A DNA stretch of 64,000 bases from an uncultured Eubacteriales bacterium (GTDB taxonomy: Bacteria > Bacillota > Clostridia > Christensenellales > UBA1242), in the NCBI GenBank assembly GCA_900551855.1, contig URXM01000006.1, forward strand, positions 36,008-100,007, written 5' to 3'. The position numbers and the translations under genes are program-made. This document shows positions 61,219-64,000 of this stretch, one piece after another (position 1 is the stretch's first letter; every line of letters starts with the position of its first letter). Below the pieces are notes generated by a model. That model had not been told where the DNA came from, did not search any database, and saw only the letters and a program-made list of their open reading frames with translations.

Positions 61219-62853
61219 CTATTCAAGCGAAACTAAATAGTAATAAACAGGTTGACCACCATTGGCAACAGTGACTTCACAATCAGGATATTTCTTTGCC
61301 AAAGATGCCTGCAAATTGTTAGCTTCGTCTTCTCTTATATCTTCTCCATAGAAGAGAGTGATGTTCATAACTGAGTCATCAAACATAGCATCAATCAACT
61401 TTTCAGTTGTTTCATTTACCAAACTGCCTTTTGCCAAAATAGCCTTGTTGTCAAGACCGATAATTTCGCCCTTTGCAAGGTCAAAACCATCAACGTGAGT
61501 ATCACGAACGGCATAAGTTACAGATCCAGAACGAACACTCTTAATAGCTTCAAGCATAGCATTTTTGTTTTCTTCAATAGAAGCATCTGGATTGAAAGCA
61601 ATAGATGCTGCAATTCCTTCTGGAACGCTCTTTGTAGGGATAATAATCAAATTTTTGTTTGTCACATCGTTTGCTTGTTCTGCAGCCAAAACAATGTTTT
61701 TGTTGTTAGGGAAAACAAAGATGTTTCTTGCAGGAACTTTATCTGCTGCATTAGCAATGTCTTCAGCACTTGGGTTCATAGTCTGTCCCCCAACGATGAT
61801 TTCGTCAACAGTAAGTTCTTTAAATATCTGAGCCAAGCCATCTCCTGGAGCAACAGCAATCATACCGATTTCTTTTGTTTCTTCAACAGCTTGAGCACGC
61901 TTTTTGAGTTCTCTGTTTTGTTCACGCATATTTTCGATCTTCAAGTTGTAAAGTTCGCCCAATTCCAAAGCATAACCAAGAGCTTTGTTTGGTTCGTTTG
62001 TGTGAACATGAACCTTAACCAAAGACAAATCACCAATACAGATGACAGAATCACCAATTTCCATCAATTTTTCACGAAGTTTGTCAATATCAGCTTCAGT
62101 AGTCTTTTTAAGCATATTGATGATCATATATTCTGTGCAATAACCATATTCGATGTCGCCAAGTTTGTTTATATCAGCAATCACATCATCAACAGATTGA
62201 GGCTTTGTTTCATCTTCAAAAGTATATTCCAAATCTTCTTCGCCAGCAAGGAAGCGTTGGAAACCAGTAAAGATAACCAAAATACCACGACCACCAGAGT
62301 CAACAACTCCAGCTTTTTTCAAAACAGGCAACATTTCTGGTGTTTGCTTCAAGATTTCTTCACCAGTATCAATAACCTTTTTGAAAAATACATCAAAATC
62401 GTCGTGTTTTTTAGCCAGACTAACAGCGTTTTCAGCCATAACACGGATAACTGTCAAAATAGTCCCTTCCTTAGGTTTTGTAACGGCTTTATAAGCAATA
62501 GTAGCTCCTTCTTGCATAGCCTTTGCAAAATCTTTGGTAGTGATTTCTTTGCAGTTTTTAGTTACAGAACAAAATCCCTTGAAAATCTGAGAAGTGATAA
62601 CACCACTGTTTCCTCTTGCACCACGCAAAGCACCTTTGGCGAAAGCTTCTGACAAAGAAGCCAAATCATTGTTCATACATTTGTTGATTTCGCCAACAGC
62701 AGATTTCATTGTTAAAAACATATTTGTTCCAGTGTCCCCATCAGGAACTGGGAAAACGTTTAATGAGTCAATATATTCCTTATTTTGTTCAAGCAGACTG
62801 ACCCCTGCAAGGACCATTTTTCGGAAGGTCGTCCCATTGATAGACTTTTGCAT
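61219..62853 (-). CDS. fakA: Fatty-acid kinase subunit FakA-like (DAK2 domain, YloV)
   Basis: A 544-aa protein. The N-terminal DhaL domain (NVFPVPDGDTGTNMFLTM; RGARGNSGVI) binds ATP and phosphorylates the fatty acid presented by a DegV/FakB protein. The middle and the C-terminal domain (MIAVAPGDGLAQIF; QTMNPSAEDI) complete the YloV layout. It channels exogenous fatty acids into phospholipid. SD GAGGAG. It forms an operon with yloU, 19 bp upstream. Confidence 0.93.
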   Translation of the reverse strand: MQKSINGTTFRKMVLAGVSLLEQNKEYIDSLNVFPVPDGDTGTNMFLTMKSAVGEINKCMNNDLASLSEAFAKGALRGARGNSGVITSQIFKGFCSVTKNCKEITTKDFAKAMQEGATIAYKAVTKPKEGTILTVIRVMAENAVSLAKKHDDFDVFFKKVIDTGEEILKQTPEMLPVLKKAGVVDSGGRGILVIFTGFQRFLAGEEDLEYTFEDETKPQSVDDVIADINKLGDIEYGYCTEYMIINMLKKTTEADIDKLREKLMEIGDSVICIGDLSLVKVHVHTNEPNKALGYALELGELYNLKIENMREQNRELKKRAQAVEETKEIGMIAVAPGDGLAQIFKELTVDEIIVGGQTMNPSAEDIANAADKVPARNIFVFPNNKNIVLAAEQANDVTNKNLIIIPTKSVPEGIAASIAFNPDASIEENKNAMLEAIKSVRSGSVTYAVRDTHVDGFDLAKGEIIGLDNKAILAKGSLVNETTEKLIDAMFDDSVMNITLFYGEDIREDEANNLQASLAKKYPDCEVTVANGGQPVYYYLVSLE

Positions 62854-62872
62854 TCTTTATGCTCCTCAAAAA

Positions 62873-63223
62873 TTATACACACACGCCAACGACGTGAACA
62901 TTCACTGTATCTACAATCATTCCAGTAAAGTTTTCGACACTATATTTTACAGATTTTTTAAGCGACTCAGCCACAGCACTGATAGAAACACCGTACTTTA
63001 AAATACAGTGTATATCAATAAAGATTCTGTTATCTATATGACTGACAGTAATACCTTTGGAGTATCTTTCTTTTCTAAACAACTCTCTAGCACTATCACG
63101 AAAATCTTTTGCAACCAAGTCAACCACGCCATAGCAATCCAACGCAACAAAACCAGCAACAGTGCGGATTGCATTGTCGCTGATTGAGATGTTTCCATAA
63201 TAGTTGTTTGTATCGACAGTCAA
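62873..63223 (-). CDS. yloU: Asp23/Gls24 family protein YloU
   Basis: A 116-aa protein of the alkaline-shock Asp23 family (GNISISDNAIRTVAGFVAL; GVSISAVAESLKKSVKYSVE). The start is a TTG codon: GGAGG lies 7 nt before TTG-ACT-GTC, and no ATG is available. yloU-fakA is the usual order in Firmicutes. The role is likely envelope stress or membrane association. Confidence 0.92.
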   Translation of the reverse strand: MTVDTNNYYGNISISDNAIRTVAGFVALDCYGVVDLVAKDFRDSARELFRKERYSKGITVSHIDNRIFIDIHCILKYGVSISAVAESLKKSVKYSVENFTGMIVDTVNVHVVGVCV

Positions 63224-63258
63224 AGAGATTCCTCCAAACTAATTATATTCGCACTTAT

Positions 63259-63287
63259 ATAATACAACAATTAAAGAAATTTGACAA
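63259..63287 (-). promoter_or_regulatory. yloU-fakA promoter
   Basis: Minus strand TTGTCA (63287-63282), 17 bp, TATTAT (63264-63259). Confidence 0.7.
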
Positions 63288-63392
63288 GCAAAATCAAAGT
63301 CAAAACAAAAAATTTTTGCCAAATTTCAAAGTCTAATCGGAATATATATACTAAACTTTAAAAAGTTGTATGCTAAAGATATCAAAAAACAG

Positions 63393-63421
63393 TTGATTTT
63401 TTTTAAATGATGTGGTATGAT
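63393..63421 (+). promoter_or_regulatory. rpmB promoter
   Basis: TTGATT (63393-63398), 17 bp, TATGAT (63416-63421). Confidence 0.65.
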
Positions 63422-63457
63422 AAAGCACGGTAAAATTATTTAAAGGAGTCGAGAAAA

Positions 63458-63628
63458 ATGAGTAGAGTTTGTGAAATTTGCGGAAAAGGTAAAATGGATG
63501 GCAAGACAGTTAGCCATGCAAACAACAAAGCGCCTAGAAAATATGATGTTAATTTGCAAAGTACAGAAATTGACGGAAAGAAAGTAAGAGCTTGCACAAA
63601 ATGTATTAAAACTGCAAAGAGAAAATAA
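63458..63628 (+). CDS. rpmB: Ribosomal protein bL28
   Basis: A 56-aa protein, MSRVCEICGKGKMDGKTVSH..., with two CxxC pairs (CEIC, CTKC), i.e. the zinc-binding form of L28. SD AAAGGAG precedes the ATG. It is divergent from yloU-fakA, the standard Firmicute arrangement. It is followed by its own terminator. Confidence 0.96.
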   Translation: MSRVCEICGKGKMDGKTVSHANNKAPRKYDVNLQSTEIDGKKVRACTKCIKTAKRK

Positions 63629-63632
63629 TAGA

Positions 63633-63659
63633 AATCACGGCATCTTACCGTGTTTTTTA
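63633..63659 (+). terminator. Terminator after rpmB
   Basis: CACGG (63636-63640) pairs with CCGTG (63648-63652), followed by T6. Confidence 0.75.
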
Positions 63660-63684
63660 TTGCCAAAATTTAAAATTTACACAA

Positions 63685-63718
63685 CAAAAAAGAAGGTTAA
63701 ATCAACCTTCTTTTTTTA
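63685..63718. terminator. Bidirectional terminator at the end of the truncated gene
   Basis: AAGAAGGTT pairs with AACCTTCTT around 63690-63712, with A- and T-runs on both sides. Confidence 0.8.
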
Positions 63719-63719
63719 A

Positions 63720-64000
63720 TTAAATTCTACTTCCGTTAGCCATTGTCAGTGACAATCTAACGCCTCTGACATTCCCAAGCCAACAAGACATGCTAGAACC
63801 TGCTGCAGTTATCACCTGTCCATTGCCAAGACTTGTACCTAAGTTTCTTGTCCAATATTCTACCTTGTCATCTGTTCCACATCCAAGTAAGAAGCATACC
63901 ATGTCGCTCGCTTTTGCTGAATAATCTGTCAAATAGTCATCTATCTCGCCTTTTGACGCAACTCTTATTCCATCACTATAAGCTTGTGCAGTTAATACTT
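63720..64000 (-). CDS. C-terminal part of a larger protein (cut by window edge), unknown function
   Basis: The frame is open from the right edge to a stop at 63720, giving about 93 residues that start VLTAQAYSDGIRVASKGEID and end GVRLSLTMANGSRI. The features are WTRNLGTSLGNG, a Cys/Trp patch (SMSCWLGN) and GVRLSLT, loosely like the C-terminal beta domain of DUF6273-type surface proteins (xWxRxx...GVRPAL). This is only a pattern resemblance. The N-terminal part is outside the window. Confidence 0.6.
   Translation of the reverse strand, partial: VLTAQAYSDGIRVASKGEIDDYLTDYSAKASDMVCFLLGCGTDDKVEYWTRNLGTSLGNGQVITAAGSSMSCWLGNVRGVRLSLTMANGSRI

Noticed and set aside
1..64000. CRISPR array, prophage or insertion sequence
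   Set aside because: No regularly spaced repeats, cas genes, transposases or phage structural genes are seen anywhere in the window; the only mobile signature is the tRNA-Lys cassette.

Overview
The window is about 64 kb of an AT-rich chromosome from a Gram-positive, anaerobic, Clostridia-like bacterium. Pyruvate:ferredoxin oxidoreductase, rubredoxin/rubrerythrin proteins and ferredoxin domains point to strict anaerobic life. FakA/YloU, SepF, DnaD plus a DnaC/DnaI-type loader, Prp with a cleavable L27 leader, FloA, and the sporulation proteins YqfC and YqfD point to a (possibly endospore-forming) Firmicute. TGA is used as stop, and SD sites and TTGACA-17-TATAAT promoters are conventional. Species cannot be named from sequence alone; an uncultured gut-type Clostridia lineage is a reasonable guess.

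Layout: 1-8.5 kb holds truA (cut by the window edge), nifJ, a glycerophosphodiesterase, glmS, rsmD, alr, a small ribbon-helix-helix gene and tRNA-Lys(CUU). At 8.5-16.75 kb lies an accessory cassette inserted at the 3' end of that tRNA: an 11-bp copy of the tRNA end recurs at 16742-16752, next to what looks like the original tRNA terminator. Its cargo is two coupled genes, a 1007-aa protein of unknown function and a 1578-aa DEAH helicase with a DUF1998-like cysteine C-terminus. This resembles two-gene antiphage loci such as Druantia type III and is the best candidate for a new or divergent system here. 16.8-27.4 kb has an HD hydrolase, an oxidative-stress pair (double rubredoxin protein; ferredoxin-rubrerythrin fusion), Hsp20, a Nudix enzyme, a glycosyltransferase, an M1 peptidase lipoprotein, the DnaD/DnaC loader pair, a metallo-hydrolase, tRNA-Trp and a DUF378 protein.

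27.4-31.8 kb is a leftward yqfC-yqfD-ybeY-era group preceded by floA and an acidic membrane protein. 31.9-36 kb encodes two large lipoproteins of unknown function. 36-41.2 kb has an OGG1-like glycosylase, rplU-prp-rpmA, the sepF-zinc ribbon-lspA-rluD-phosphatase run and a Nudix gene. 41.3-46 kb is the str operon (rpsL-rpsG-fusA-tuf) behind a long structured leader with an internal terminator. 46.3-55 kb has ligA, pcrA, rpsU, a YwaF-like membrane protein, mtaB, rsmE and a lipoprotein. 55.2-60.1 kb is hrcA-grpE-dnaK-dnaJ under a clear CIRCE element; its GrpE carries an extraordinary Cys/His-rich extension. The end holds a Cys-containing unknown protein, fakA-yloU, rpmB and a truncated gene.

Working together: HrcA probably controls both its own operon and hsp20 (CIRCE-like site at 20149-20175). 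Translation genes are grouped with their own leaders. The tRNA-Lys locus acts as an insertion site for defence-type cargo.
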